From NCBI GenBank assembly GCA_024405265.1, contig JAKSOZ010000011.1:1-49765 (forward strand): 49,765 nucleotides of DNA, in the 5' to 3' direction. Under the pieces are notes generated by a model, which saw only the letters and a list, made by a program, of their open reading frames with translations, had not been told where the DNA came from and searched no databases. This document shows positions 1 through 8,294 of the stretch, in pieces. Made by a program: the position numbers and the translations under genes. The stretch comes from Kiritimatiellia bacterium (GTDB taxonomy: Bacteria; Verrucomicrobiota; Kiritimatiellia; RFP12; UBA1067). Numbering within the stretch: the stretch's first letter is position 1; each line of letters starts with the position of its first letter.

Positions 1-51
1 ATCACGTTCGCAACGTGGGGGTCGAGAGTTCGAATCTCTTCTTCTCCACCA
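1..51 (+). tRNA. tRNA-Ala(CGC), 3' part, cut by the window edge
   Basis: The sequence begins inside the anticodon arm. The stem at 2-6 pairs with 14-18, and the seven-base loop at 7-13 holds anticodon CGC at 9-11. A five-base variable region follows. The T arm has the usual TTCGAAT loop at 29-35. The 3' acceptor strand CTTCTCC (41-47) is followed by A73 and an encoded CCA ending at 51. Position 70 is T, as expected for the G3-U70 pair that marks alanine tRNAs, although the 5' strand lies outside the window. Anticodon and U70 agree on alanine. Confidence 0.85.
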
Positions 52-73
52 TTCGATAGAAGAATACGAAAAG

Positions 74-106
74 CGCGTTCAACCTAAGAGGTCGAACGCG
101 TTTTTT
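74..106 (+). terminator. Rho-independent terminator after tRNA-Ala
   Basis: CGCGTTC at 74-80 pairs perfectly with GAACGCG at 94-100. The inner bases also pair partly (CC at 83-84 with GG at 90-91). Six T residues follow at 101-106. It lies 22 bases past the tRNA end and is well placed to end that transcript. Confidence 0.85.
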
Positions 107-435
107 AGTTTCCCGAAACCCCTGCACTTTTCGTCCACAGAACAAACACTTATCTACCATTTCACAAACTGCCGCGTTTCGAAGCGCCGCGCACAAGGTT
201 GCGTTCCTTAAAACGCTACCTATCATTTACTGAATCGCAACATATCGTTTTACCAAACGCTACCTAGTATTTTCTCTCTCGTTACTTATCCTTTTCTTTT
301 TGGCCCTAGATATCAATGTCATTGAGCCCAGAACTGTCGGTCAACTGGTGCTCAACTGGTGGTCAATCGTAAACGAAATCCGCGACAAATTAGACAAAAC
401 GCCCAATCTGCCGCAGAATCTTGCCATTTATGCCA
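107..435. other. Intergenic region with short imperfect repeats, no gene seen
   Basis: No convincing gene. The short open frame across this stretch also runs through the tRNA and terminator, so it is not coding. A motif reading AAACGCTACCTA..ATTT occurs at 211-229 and again at 255-273, 44 bases apart, with a weaker relative near 150. A short duplicated segment (GTCAACTGGTG / CTCAACTGGTG) lies around 341-365. No strong terminator for the minus-strand gene ending at 436 is visible. Confidence 0.5.
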
Positions 436-3400
436 TTACTTAAGTTCGATAACTAGCTTATAGAGATGCGCGGAGGTTTTGAGGCCTTCTACTGGGGCAA
501 GTTCTACCTTCGCATTCGGATATTTCGCCTGAATCGACTCAACTGCCGCGGAGATGTCGCCCTGAGCAAGCGCGGCAAGATCAATCTCCTTCAGTTCCTC
601 CTCCACCGCCTCCTGAATCGCATCTTCCGTCGCATCCGGAGCCAAGCCCAAGATAAACGCATTCACATTCGCCGCGCTAGGATCGGACACCGCATTCTCG
701 GCAATCCATTTATCAAACGAATCCTTGACGTCATCACTTGCGATTTCAATCGCTTCAGGCCGTATCGGCGCAAGCGCCGGAGTCCAGACGATCTCATCCA
801 CCCAAGCACAGTCAACACCATCAGAACCTTCTTCATCCTTGGCATAAACCCAAGTAAGCGTATGCGCGCCAACGCCCGTTACCTCGAACGATTCGCGCAT
901 CCAATCTTTATTACCGTTAATCCATTTCTGTTCGACACCGTCAATGAAGAATGCGACATGATCAAGTTTGTAGGTGCGATATGCCTCGCAATCAACCTTC
1001 CACCAGAATGCAATCGTTCCCGATCCATCAACCGTCGTTTCAAGTCTCGACTCTTGATTATCACCGATCTTACCGCTCTGAGCGGCGCCCGCGCCATCAT
1101 GCGAAACCTCAGTCGTCCCAAACCATTCCGCCGCACCTGATGTGGCGATCGTCAAATCGTCCGCATTCAAATAGTCAGAAAGATTCGACAGCTGAGGCGT
1201 CCAAACAACCGCGCAAACCGCGCCGCTGTCCTCGCCATCAGAACCCTCATCATCCTTATTGTACGACCATACTACTTCATGTTCGCCGCCCGAAGTAATT
1301 TCCGTTTCGAAGTACGCCCAATCCTTATTGCCATTGATCCATTTGTATTCTTCTCCATCAACAGCAAAAGCGAGATAATCGAGCTTTATCGTCCTAAAGC
1401 TTTCGCAGCTTACGCGCCACCAGAACGATATCGTTCCCTTACCACAAACTTTCGTCTTCAAAACCGAAGACTCGTTGTCACCAATTTTACCACTCTGCCA
1501 GACAACGGGTGTCGCAACGGAATGTGCGCCCTCATCCTTGCAGACCAACTGATGCAACCGTTGCCAATCCGCGTCACCCGCGTTCGTAAAAGTGACATTG
1601 GTCGGATCAATCGCCGCGCTCTTCTCCCAAACCGCGTAGAGAACGAGAACCTCTCCCGCCTTTGTCGTCAGATTCGTGAGCGATTCATTATCCCGATACT
1701 GCGCCGTCGTCGCATTCGGATTCGTCGACCAACCGACAAAGTCATAGCCGCTGCGCATAAACGCGTTCCGCTTCAGAGTCTTGGTCTCGCCATACACCCA
1801 ATCTTCATTGATAAGATCACCGACGCCTCCATTGGGATTGTACTGCACTTTGTACTTATTAGCCGTCCATTGCGCGACAAGCGTATGATCCGCCTTCTCA
1901 TTAATCGTCGTTTCGGGCTCAATCACATAGCCATTATACAACCATCCTCCGAAGGAATATCCGCTCTTAACAGGAGTTGGAAGAACACCATAGACACTTT
2001 GATCGACATAAGTCACGAACTCGTTCACGCATTCACCACCATTCGGATCAAGGAACACCCAATGTCCTTTAACCCAATGCGCCCAAAGATAAGTGTAGAC
2101 GCCTTCGATAAAAGTCGTATTCTCCGTTACGCGCAAGCCCCCTATCGGCTGAGTCCACCACCCGTCGAACGTATAACCGCTCTGCACCGGCTCAGGCGGT
2201 AGCGCAATCTTCTTCTCCGAATACTGGTAAGTATCCTGTACACCAAGCGTACCGCCGTTCGCATCGAACTGGCAGAGATAGGTCGGCACATCCCATAACG
2301 CAATCGAGCGACGATATCCACCACTCAACGGCCAAGACTGCGGCAATGCTTCGCTGCCGGGAATCCCGTCCCAGCCGGCCGACCCTTCGGTAACATAAGT
2401 AACCGTGGCCTTTTCATTAATCCAACCCTCAGAATGATTGTCGTCTGGCCCCATCTCGACAATGCCGGCTCCACGATAGAGATTCGACCCGTCGTTCACC
2501 ATCTTCGGACAATCACCCATAATACGAACCGCTACAAGTTCGCGGCAATTCTCGAAGAGCGCATCGACCAGTTTGCCGTCGCCCTCCTTAACCGTAAATT
2601 CACGGATATGGCCATAGTTCGAAAAGACCTCGCTGATCTTGCGAATATCGCCGCGCATACCGGCTCGAATAATCGATGAGTCGCCGCCAAACGCATTTGC
2701 CCCCACGTTAGTTACCGTACTCGGGATGTCGACCTCTGCAATTCGCCAATCGCTATGGAACGCCTCCTCGCCAATCGACTTCACGCCATGTGCAATCTGC
2801 GCATTCGTAAGCATCGTGCATTGTTTAAACGCTCGATCCCCAATCGATTCTACTGACCCCGGCACAATTACATTCGTCATCTTCGTACAACCGATAAAGG
2901 CTTCGTCATCAATCCGCTCCAAGCCCTCCGGCAATACAACCGTTTCAAGCTTCGTACAATATCGGAATGCTTGACTATTGATGGCCTTAAGCTTCGACGA
3001 TTCAGAACAAACAAACCGCCTAATAGCTTGGCACCCATCAAGCGCTCCGGCTGCAATGCCACGAATATCGTCTACATTCGATATTTCTTCCGCGGCATCT
3101 TCCGTATAGCCGAAAACCCATCCGTCCATAATCTTGTAGCCATCAATGATCTGCCATTCGACATTCGGCAATCCATCAAGCGCATGGCAATCAATGACTC
3201 GCAACGAATCAGGGAATTTGACGCTTTGCAGCGACACGCAGCCGTAGAATTGAGACGCCCGAATCGCCTCAATGCCTTCCGTAAACGAAACCTCGGTCAG
3301 CGACTTGTACGAATAGGGATAGGTGGCAGAAATCGTATCGTCACCGACATCACCATAAAGCCGCGTCACTTTAAGCGTGCCGTAATCCTTCCTCACTTCG

Positions 3401-6400
3401 TAGTTCGACTCTTTAGCGGAGCCATCCCAAACTATATCGAATGTATTCTGACTTTCACCTTCATCAAGCTGAGCACCGGTGACATTAATGGAAAATGTTT
3501 CATCGGCTAATGCCCCATCCTTCATCTCTGCCGTACCACAAGTCAGCGGCACTCCATCATAAGACTTCTCCGCGCTTCCGCTCTCAACAACTATCTTCCG
3601 CGGCAAAATCGTCACGCACGCTTCTTGGATATAATCCTCGTAGTTATCTGCACTGATCTTATACCAAACCGTATACCTCCCGGCATCCTTGAAAGTCGGC
3701 GCTTCATTCATCCATGGTCCATCCGCGGACAATGCATACGAGAAACGCGGTGGGTCGATAAGCGTTATCGACTCCACTCCGACAACATTAATCGTATGCT
3801 CTTCGCCATCATACGAATATGTCGTAGAGAATGCCGTGGTCGCGATCCTCGGCACTTTCGCGGGCGTAATTGTAAGCGTCCCCTCTTTTATAGTAATCGC
3901 GTAATTATCGGCGCTCGCGCCCTCCGCCCAATTGAGAGTTACTTCGTTCTTGGTCGAGCCAACAATCGTACGCGAACTGACCGACACATCGCATTCGCCA
4001 GCAACGAATCCACCACCTCCAATCGAGTACGAAGCCGTCAATGGTTTCCCGTCATATACCTTACTCGCACTACCGCTCGTAATACTCACACTCCGCGGCA
4101 AAACGGTTAGCTCACCTTCCTGAATCGAAATATCATAATTATCTGCGCTCGCGCCCTCCGCCCAATTGAGAGTTACTTCGTTCTTGGTCGAGCCAACAAT
4201 CGTACGCGAACTGACCGACACATCGCATTCGCCAGCAACGAATCCACCACCTCCAATCGAGTACGAAGCCGTCAACGGCGTCCCATCATACACTTTACTT
4301 GCGCTACCGCTAGTAATACTTACACTCCGCGGCAACACCGTCAGCTCGCCTTCCTCAATCGAAATATCATAATTACTCGCGCTCGCGCCTTCAGCCCAAT
4401 TGAGAGCAACAGCATTCTTTGACATTCCAACATTCTTCTGCAAGCCCAAAGCAACGACCGAACACTCCCCCGTCACAAAACCGGCACCTTCGATTATAAT
4501 CGAATCCGACACCAATGGTTGCCGATCATAACACTTACTTGCGCTTCGACTTATAAGCCTAACACTTCGCGGCACAATATTGATAGACACTTCCTCATCA
4601 ACGCACTCTATAACTACATTTCTAAAACGAATATCATCACCTGTGTATTCGAAGTCTGAATTTGCGATAGAAGACTTTACTGCTCCAACCTTTTGAATCT
4701 CTGCTATCGACGTTCCGATGTATTTGATATTATTCAAATCAAAATCAATGCAATCGCATTCAAGATTGTAACGTGCCTGATGCACACACCCATCATATAT
4801 TTGAGAAATGTCTTGATTGTGCACTACAACCTTAACATCCTGCTGCATAACTATCTTGCTAATTGCAACCCCCCAAGAAGAATCAGGAGTTAATGTCGAG
4901 TTCGGCTCCACGACAACACTCTCCAACTTACCACAGTAGCGAAATACATCGTTACCGATCATCGTTACGCTATCAGGAATCGTCACCGACGTAAGCGAAC
5001 TGCAATTGTAAAACGCGCGATTCCCAATCGATGTCACACTATCGGATATCACAATGCATTTAACATTTGTCGGACATCCGGGTCTCCATCCGATAATCTC
5101 CTTAATCGAACTGCAACCGTCAAACGCCTCCGACCCAATCGTCGTCACACTCTCCGGTATCGTTATCGATGTAAGCGAACTGCATTTATAAAACGCAGAC
5201 TCCCCAATCTTCGTCACGCTCTCCGGTATCGTTACTGACGTAAGCGAATTGCAACCATAAAACGCATACGACCCAATCGTCGTCACGCCATCGGGAATTA
5301 TAACAACAGACGGACATTGTCCTTTATAACAATAAAGATACTTGCCAAAAATAACGAATCCATCCTTCTGATTATCGTAAAAAGGCGTATTTGTAAAGGC
5401 AGACAAAGAAATCGCATTAACGCCCTCCGGTATCGTCACCGACGTAAGCGAGCTGCAAAACCCAAACGCAGAGCTACCAATCGTCGTCACACTCTCCGGT
5501 ATCGTAACCGACGTAAGCGAACTGCAACCATAAAACGCATAATCCCAAATCGTCGTCACGCTATCGGGGATAACCAAGTCCTTAATTTCCTCACCATTCA
5601 AGTAAAGATGATGAGCATAGTAACATGGATTTGCCCAATTATCTTCAAATGAAATCGCACACCATTTTACTAAGTCTGTTATATGCACTTCTTTTAGCAA
5701 ACTGCAACCCTCAAACGCAGACGAACCAATCGTCGTCACGCCCTCCGGTATCGTCAACGATGTAAGCGAACTGCATCCACGAAACGCATGCTCTCCAATC
5801 GTCGTCACACTCTCCGGTATTGTCACCGACGCGAGCGAACTGCAACCGGAAAACGCTGACGACCCAATCGTCGTCACGCTATCGGGTATCGTTATCGATG
5901 TAAGCGAACTGCAACCGGAAAACGCAGACGACCCAATCGTCGTCACACTCTCCGGTATCGTAACCGACGTAAGCGAACTGCAACCATAAAACGCCTCCGA
6001 CCCAATCGACGTCACGCTATTCGGGATCGTTATCGACGTGAGCGAACTGCAACCGTAAAACGCATAATCCCCAATCGTCGTCACGCCCTCCGGTATCGTC
6101 ACCGATGACAGCGAACTGCAATTGTAAAACGCATACGACCCAATAGTCGTCACGCTATCCGGAACAACTAAATCCTTAATCTCTTCACCATTCAGATAGA
6201 GATGCTTCGCATAATAGCAAGGATTAGCGTCCGAGGAACCGAATGATATTGCACACCACTTCGCTAAATCGGTTATATGAACTTCCTTTAGCGAACTGCA
6301 CCGCCAAAACGCCCAACTCCCAATAGTCGTCACGCTATCCGGTATCCTCAGCGATGTAAGCGAACTGCATCCGTAAAACGCATCCGATCCAATCGTCGTC

Positions 6401-7566
6401 ACGCTATTCGGTATCGTCACCGACGTAAGCGAACTCCAATTGTAAAACGCGCGATTCCCAATCGATGTCACACTATCGGATATCACAATGCGTTTAACAT
6501 TTGTCGGACATCCGGGTCTCCATCCGATAATCTCCTTAAGCGAACTGCAACCGTCAAACGCATACGACCCAATCGTCGTCACACTCTCCGGTATCGTTAT
6601 CGATGTAAGCGAACTGCAATTGTAAAACGCAGACGAACCAATCGTCGTCACGCCCTCCGGTATCGTCACCGATGTAAGCGAACTGCATCCACAAAACGCA
6701 GACGAACCAATCGTCGTCACGCCCTCCGGTATCGTCAACGATGTAAGCGAACTGCATCCACAAAACGCATGCTCTCCAATCGTAGTCACGCTATCAGGTA
6801 TCGTAATCGAGGTCAGCGAACTGCAATCTTCAAACGCATACGACCCAATCGTCGTCACGCTATCAGGTATCGTAATCGAGGTCAGCGAACTGCACCAGCC
6901 AAACGCCCACTCCCCTATCGACGTCACGCTATCGGGAATCGTGACAGAAGAAGGACAAGTCCCTTTATACTTGTAAAGGCATCCTTTCCCTAGGATAACT
7001 AAACCATCCGGCTGATTATCATAAAAAGGCGTTCCGTCAAACGCCCCCGACCCAATCGACGTCACGCTATTCGGGATCGTTATCGACGTGAGCGAACTGC
7101 AACCGTAAAACGCATAATCCCCAATCGTCGTCACGCCCTCCGGTATCGTCACCGATGTAAGCGAACTGCAACCTTCAAACGCACACGAACCAATTGTCGT
7201 CACGCCCTCCGGCATAGTCACCGACGACAGCGAACTGCAATAGTAAAACGCACCTTCCCCAATCGTCGTCACGCCCTTCGGTATCGTCACCGACGTAAGC
7301 GAAGGGCAACCGTAAAACGCAGAAATCCCAATCGACGTCACGCTATATCCGCCAAGTGTTGACGGTATGGAAAGAGATCCGGAATATTCGTTATAATATG
7401 AATTGCAGGAAGAACCGCGATAGGTAATCTCGGCATTATAGCCACCTTTCCCATCGCTAATGCGATTATAATACCAAGTCACGCCATTAACCGTGGCTTC
7501 ATACTGATGCGCCCACACTCCCGCGGCAAAGAATGCGGTAAAAATAAGAGCGATAAATTTCTTCAT
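436..7566 (-). CDS. Giant secreted BspA-like leucine-rich-repeat / MBG / InlB-repeat surface protein
   Basis: A protein of 2376 residues. I start it at 7566 rather than at an upstream ATG because that ATG has GGAGG seven bases before it and begins a clear signal peptide (MKKFIALIFTAFFAAGVWA). Residues about 75-884 hold some 29 BspA-type repeats of about 23 residues (core VTTIGSSAF..CSSLTS). About 975-1405 has five MBG-like units (KVYDGTPL type). About 1418-1625 has seven more LRRs, and 1755-1982 has three InlB/Listeria-Bacteroides repeats (FDANGG, GYTFDGW). Two related modules at 1990-2260 share ISFWW/IAFWW and KWINGNKDW and look beta-sandwich-like. A charged tail ends the protein, with no membrane anchor or PEP-CTERM. 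A surface or secreted binding role is inferred from the repeat families; the ligand is unknown. Near-identical DNA repeats show recent internal duplication. Confidence 0.92.
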   Translation of the reverse strand: MKKFIALIFTAFFAAGVWAHQYEATVNGVTWYYNRISDGKGGYNAEITYRGSSCNSYYNEYSGSLSIPSTLGGYSVTSIGISAFYGCPSLTSVTIPKGVTTIGEGAFYYCSSLSSVTMPEGVTTIGSCAFEGCSSLTSVTIPEGVTTIGDYAFYGCSSLTSITIPNSVTSIGSGAFDGTPFYDNQPDGLVILGKGCLYKYKGTCPSSVTIPDSVTSIGEWAFGWCSSLTSITIPDSVTTIGSYAFEDCSSLTSITIPDSVTTIGEHAFCGCSSLTSLTIPEGVTTIGSSAFCGCSSLTSVTIPEGVTTIGSSAFYNCSSLTSITIPESVTTIGSYAFDGCSSLKEIIGWRPGCPTNVKRIVISDSVTSIGNRAFYNWSSLTSVTIPNSVTTIGSDAFYGCSSLTSLRIPDSVTTIGSWAFWRCSSLKEVHITDLAKWCAISFGSSDANPCYYAKHLYLNGEEIKDLVVPDSVTTIGSYAFYNCSSLSSVTIPEGVTTIGDYAFYGCSSLTSITIPNSVTSIGSEAFYGCSSLTSVTIPESVTTIGSSAFSGCSSLTSITIPDSVTTIGSSAFSGCSSLASVTIPESVTTIGEHAFRGCSSLTSLTIPEGVTTIGSSAFEGCSLLKEVHITDLVKWCAISFEDNWANPCYYAHHLYLNGEEIKDLVIPDSVTTIWDYAFYGCSSLTSVTIPESVTTIGSSAFGFCSSLTSVTIPEGVNAISLSAFTNTPFYDNQKDGFVIFGKYLYCYKGQCPSVVIIPDGVTTIGSYAFYGCNSLTSVTIPESVTKIGESAFYKCSSLTSITIPESVTTIGSEAFDGCSSIKEIIGWRPGCPTNVKCIVISDSVTSIGNRAFYNCSSLTSVTIPDSVTMIGNDVFRYCGKLESVVVEPNSTLTPDSSWGVAISKIVMQQDVKVVVHNQDISQIYDGCVHQARYNLECDCIDFDLNNIKYIGTSIAEIQKVGAVKSSIANSDFEYTGDDIRFRNVVIECVDEEVSINIVPRSVRLISRSASKCYDRQPLVSDSIIIEGAGFVTGECSVVALGLQKNVGMSKNAVALNWAEGASASNYDISIEEGELTVLPRSVSITSGSASKVYDGTPLTASYSIGGGGFVAGECDVSVSSRTIVGSTKNEVTLNWAEGASADNYDISIQEGELTVLPRSVSITSGSASKVYDGKPLTASYSIGGGGFVAGECDVSVSSRTIVGSTKNEVTLNWAEGASADNYAITIKEGTLTITPAKVPRIATTAFSTTYSYDGEEHTINVVGVESITLIDPPRFSYALSADGPWMNEAPTFKDAGRYTVWYKISADNYEDYIQEACVTILPRKIVVESGSAEKSYDGVPLTCGTAEMKDGALADETFSINVTGAQLDEGESQNTFDIVWDGSAKESNYEVRKDYGTLKVTRLYGDVGDDTISATYPYSYKSLTEVSFTEGIEAIRASQFYGCVSLQSVKFPDSLRVIDCHALDGLPNVEWQIIDGYKIMDGWVFGYTEDAAEEISNVDDIRGIAAGALDGCQAIRRFVCSESSKLKAINSQAFRYCTKLETVVLPEGLERIDDEAFIGCTKMTNVIVPGSVESIGDRAFKQCTMLTNAQIAHGVKSIGEEAFHSDWRIAEVDIPSTVTNVGANAFGGDSSIIRAGMRGDIRKISEVFSNYGHIREFTVKEGDGKLVDALFENCRELVAVRIMGDCPKMVNDGSNLYRGAGIVEMGPDDNHSEGWINEKATVTYVTEGSAGWDGIPGSEALPQSWPLSGGYRRSIALWDVPTYLCQFDANGGTLGVQDTYQYSEKKIALPPEPVQSGYTFDGWWTQPIGGLRVTENTTFIEGVYTYLWAHWVKGHWVFLDPNGGECVNEFVTYVDQSVYGVLPTPVKSGYSFGGWLYNGYVIEPETTINEKADHTLVAQWTANKYKVQYNPNGGVGDLINEDWVYGETKTLKRNAFMRSGYDFVGWSTNPNATTAQYRDNESLTNLTTKAGEVLVLYAVWEKSAAIDPTNVTFTNAGDADWQRLHQLVCKDEGAHSVATPVVWQSGKIGDNESSVLKTKVCGKGTISFWWRVSCESFRTIKLDYLAFAVDGEEYKWINGNKDWAYFETEITSGGEHEVVWSYNKDDEGSDGEDSGAVCAVVWTPQLSNLSDYLNADDLTIATSGAAEWFGTTEVSHDGAGAAQSGKIGDNQESRLETTVDGSGTIAFWWKVDCEAYRTYKLDHVAFFIDGVEQKWINGNKDWMRESFEVTGVGAHTLTWVYAKDEEGSDGVDCAWVDEIVWTPALAPIRPEAIEIASDDVKDSFDKWIAENAVSDPSAANVNAFILGLAPDATEDAIQEAVEEELKEIDLAALAQGDISAAVESIQAKYPNAKVELAPVEGLKTSAHLYKLVIELK
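3911..4275 (-). repeat. Tandem MBG-module duplication with 131-bp identical segments
   Basis: The DNA at 3911-4041 and 4145-4275 is identical over 131 bases. The period is 234 bases (78 codons), so the reading frame is kept. The flanks diverge mostly at third positions, for example at 4042 onward versus 4276 onward. The repeats encode adjacent MBG domains (KVYDG[T/K]PLTA) in the BspA-like protein. The pattern suggests a recent unit duplication or gene conversion. Confidence 0.9.
4915..7345 (-). repeat. Block of about 29 BspA-type leucine-rich repeats (69-bp unit)
   Basis: A unit of about 69 bases is repeated through this block. It encodes 23-residue repeats of the pattern VTTIG..AF..CSSLTS(V/I)TIP. 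Larger composite units are also repeated: the segment encoding GWRPGCPTNVK occurs near 5065-5110 and again near 6505-6550 with very few base differences. The segment encoding KEVHITDL..KWCAISF occurs near 5600-5700 and 6185-6295. These higher-order copies imply recombination between repeats. Confidence 0.85.
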
Positions 7567-7613
7567 GTCAGATCCTCCAAATCTCGTGCGCATAAAGTGC
7601 CGCGGAAGAATCC

Positions 7614-7648
7614 GTGCATGAAAAAAGAGCGCATTTTCTCTCATGCAC
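7614..7648. promoter_or_regulatory. Inverted repeat in the leader of the BspA-like gene
   Basis: GTGCATGA at 7614-7621 and TCATGCAC at 7641-7648 form perfect 8-base arms about 48 bases upstream of the start codon at 7566. In RNA this would be a hairpin with a 19-nt loop, itself containing a short GAG/CTC pairing. There is no T run, so it is not a normal terminator. It could be an operator or a leader structure. Confidence 0.5.
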
Positions 7649-7777
7649 TCTACAGTAGCCCTACCACAGGCCAAATCCTGAATACATGAAGAGACAATGC
7701 GCCCAGAATGAGCGCATCATCCACGTACATGCCGTTCAGGAGATGAAATAGTGGTAGTATTTCTGTAGAACGACTTG

Positions 7778-7793
7778 TTAGCGTTGACGCTAA
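7778..7793. promoter_or_regulatory. Short perfect hairpin in the BspA-gene leader
   Basis: TTAGCG at 7778-7783 pairs with CGCTAA at 7788-7793 around a four-base loop. It lies between the candidate promoter near 7860 and the start codon at 7566, so it would sit early in the transcript leader. Its function is unknown. Confidence 0.4.
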
Positions 7794-7856
7794 ATTGTTT
7801 TTGCCGCGGAATTCACCGCGCATCCGGCAGGATTTCTCCCCCACCGAACGTGTTAT

Positions 7857-7886
7857 ATTATAGCATATTCGCCGCGCTGGTTGGAA
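7857..7886 (-). promoter_or_regulatory. Candidate promoter for the BspA-like gene
   Basis: On the minus strand, TATAAT (7857-7862) is preceded by an extended -10 (ATATGC) and, 18 bases upstream, TTCCAA (7881-7886). The same arrangement, including a shared CCGCTTCCAAC and a GCGGC-AATATG spacer, occurs upstream of the DUF6922 gene at 9679-9708. If used, transcription would start near 7849 and leave an untranslated leader of about 280 nt before the ATG at 7566. Confidence 0.5.
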
Positions 7887-7942
7887 GCGGATTTTCTGGG
7901 GACAGTCCCCAAATTCTCCCACAGGCAGCTACCGATGAAGCC

Positions 7943-8096
7943 AGCGCGCTGAAAAGGAAATCTCAGCACGCTGAAAATGAAAAGTCAGCGTGCTCAAAAA
8001 CAAAAGTCAGCACGCTGAAAAACAGAAGTCAGCACGCTTAGAACTCCAACTGAGCGTGCTCAGAATCACAAGCGAGCACGCTGATAAACAGATCAC
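7943..8096. repeat. Array 1: seven tandem 22-nt repeats with core AGCRYGCT
   Basis: Seven units start at 7943, 7965, 7987, 8009, 8031, 8053 and 8075, exactly 22 bases apart. Each begins with AGC(A/G)(C/T)GCT. The two commonest cores, AGCACGCT and AGCGTGCT, are reverse complements of each other. The rest of the unit is A-rich and less conserved, usually ending AAGTC. A 22-base period does not keep a reading frame, so this is not a coding repeat. Spacing near two helical turns fits protein binding along one DNA face, as in plasmid iterons or operator arrays (inference). Confidence 0.85.
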
Positions 8097-8174
8097 ACAC
8101 CGAAGTCCTCGCTCGCCAACACTCCCGAAACTTCAAACCTCGGTTTGGTTCCCCCACACCCCTTCCTTGTTCCT

Positions 8175-8209
8175 TAATCGATTGATTTATATTATTATTT
8201 TTTATATTA
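8175..8209. other. AT-rich segment between two 22-nt repeat arrays
   Basis: From about 8175 to 8209 the sequence is almost entirely A and T, unlike the surrounding DNA. It sits between array 1 and array 2. Iterons next to an AT-rich stretch are typical of replication origins, but no replication initiator gene or DnaA box cluster is visible. An origin is only one possible reading. A small CAAACC/GGTTTG hairpin lies just to its left near 8134-8147. Confidence 0.35.
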
Positions 8210-8294
8210 GTGGTCGCCTCACGACCCACCGTGGGTTGTTTCACGACCGACCCTAGGTCGGCTGGCGCCCCACCCTCGGTCGGCTCAAGACCTA
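8207..8294 (-). repeat. Array 2: four tandem 22-nt repeats with GGTCG/CGACC dyads
   Basis: Read on the minus strand, four 22-base units fill 8273-8294, 8251-8272, 8229-8250 and 8207-8228 without gaps. They share T.GGTCGTGA and CGACC..GG positions. Several contain dyads: GGTCG-N5-CGACC, and on the plus strand CCGACC-CTA-GGTCGG and ACCCAC-C-GTGGGT. The sequence differs from array 1 but the 22-base period is identical. An open frame on the minus strand crosses it, but the period breaks the frame, so it is unlikely to be coding. Confidence 0.75.

Noticed and set aside
2..226. Minus-strand open frame of 74 codons
   Set aside because: It overlaps the tRNA-Ala gene and its terminator and has no RBS; the end of the peptide is just the antisense of the tRNA T arm.
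466..2202. Several long plus-strand open frames opposite the BspA-like gene
   Set aside because: They are antisense to a coding strand with strong domain matches, are Arg/Ile-rich and show no family features.
7650..7922. Minus-strand open frame of 90 codons
   Set aside because: It runs through the REP-like palindrome and the candidate promoter and its product resembles nothing; the region is better read as promoter and leader.
7943..8096. CRISPR array
   Set aside because: The conserved part is only 8 bases, the period is 22 and there are no unique 30-base spacers or cas genes.
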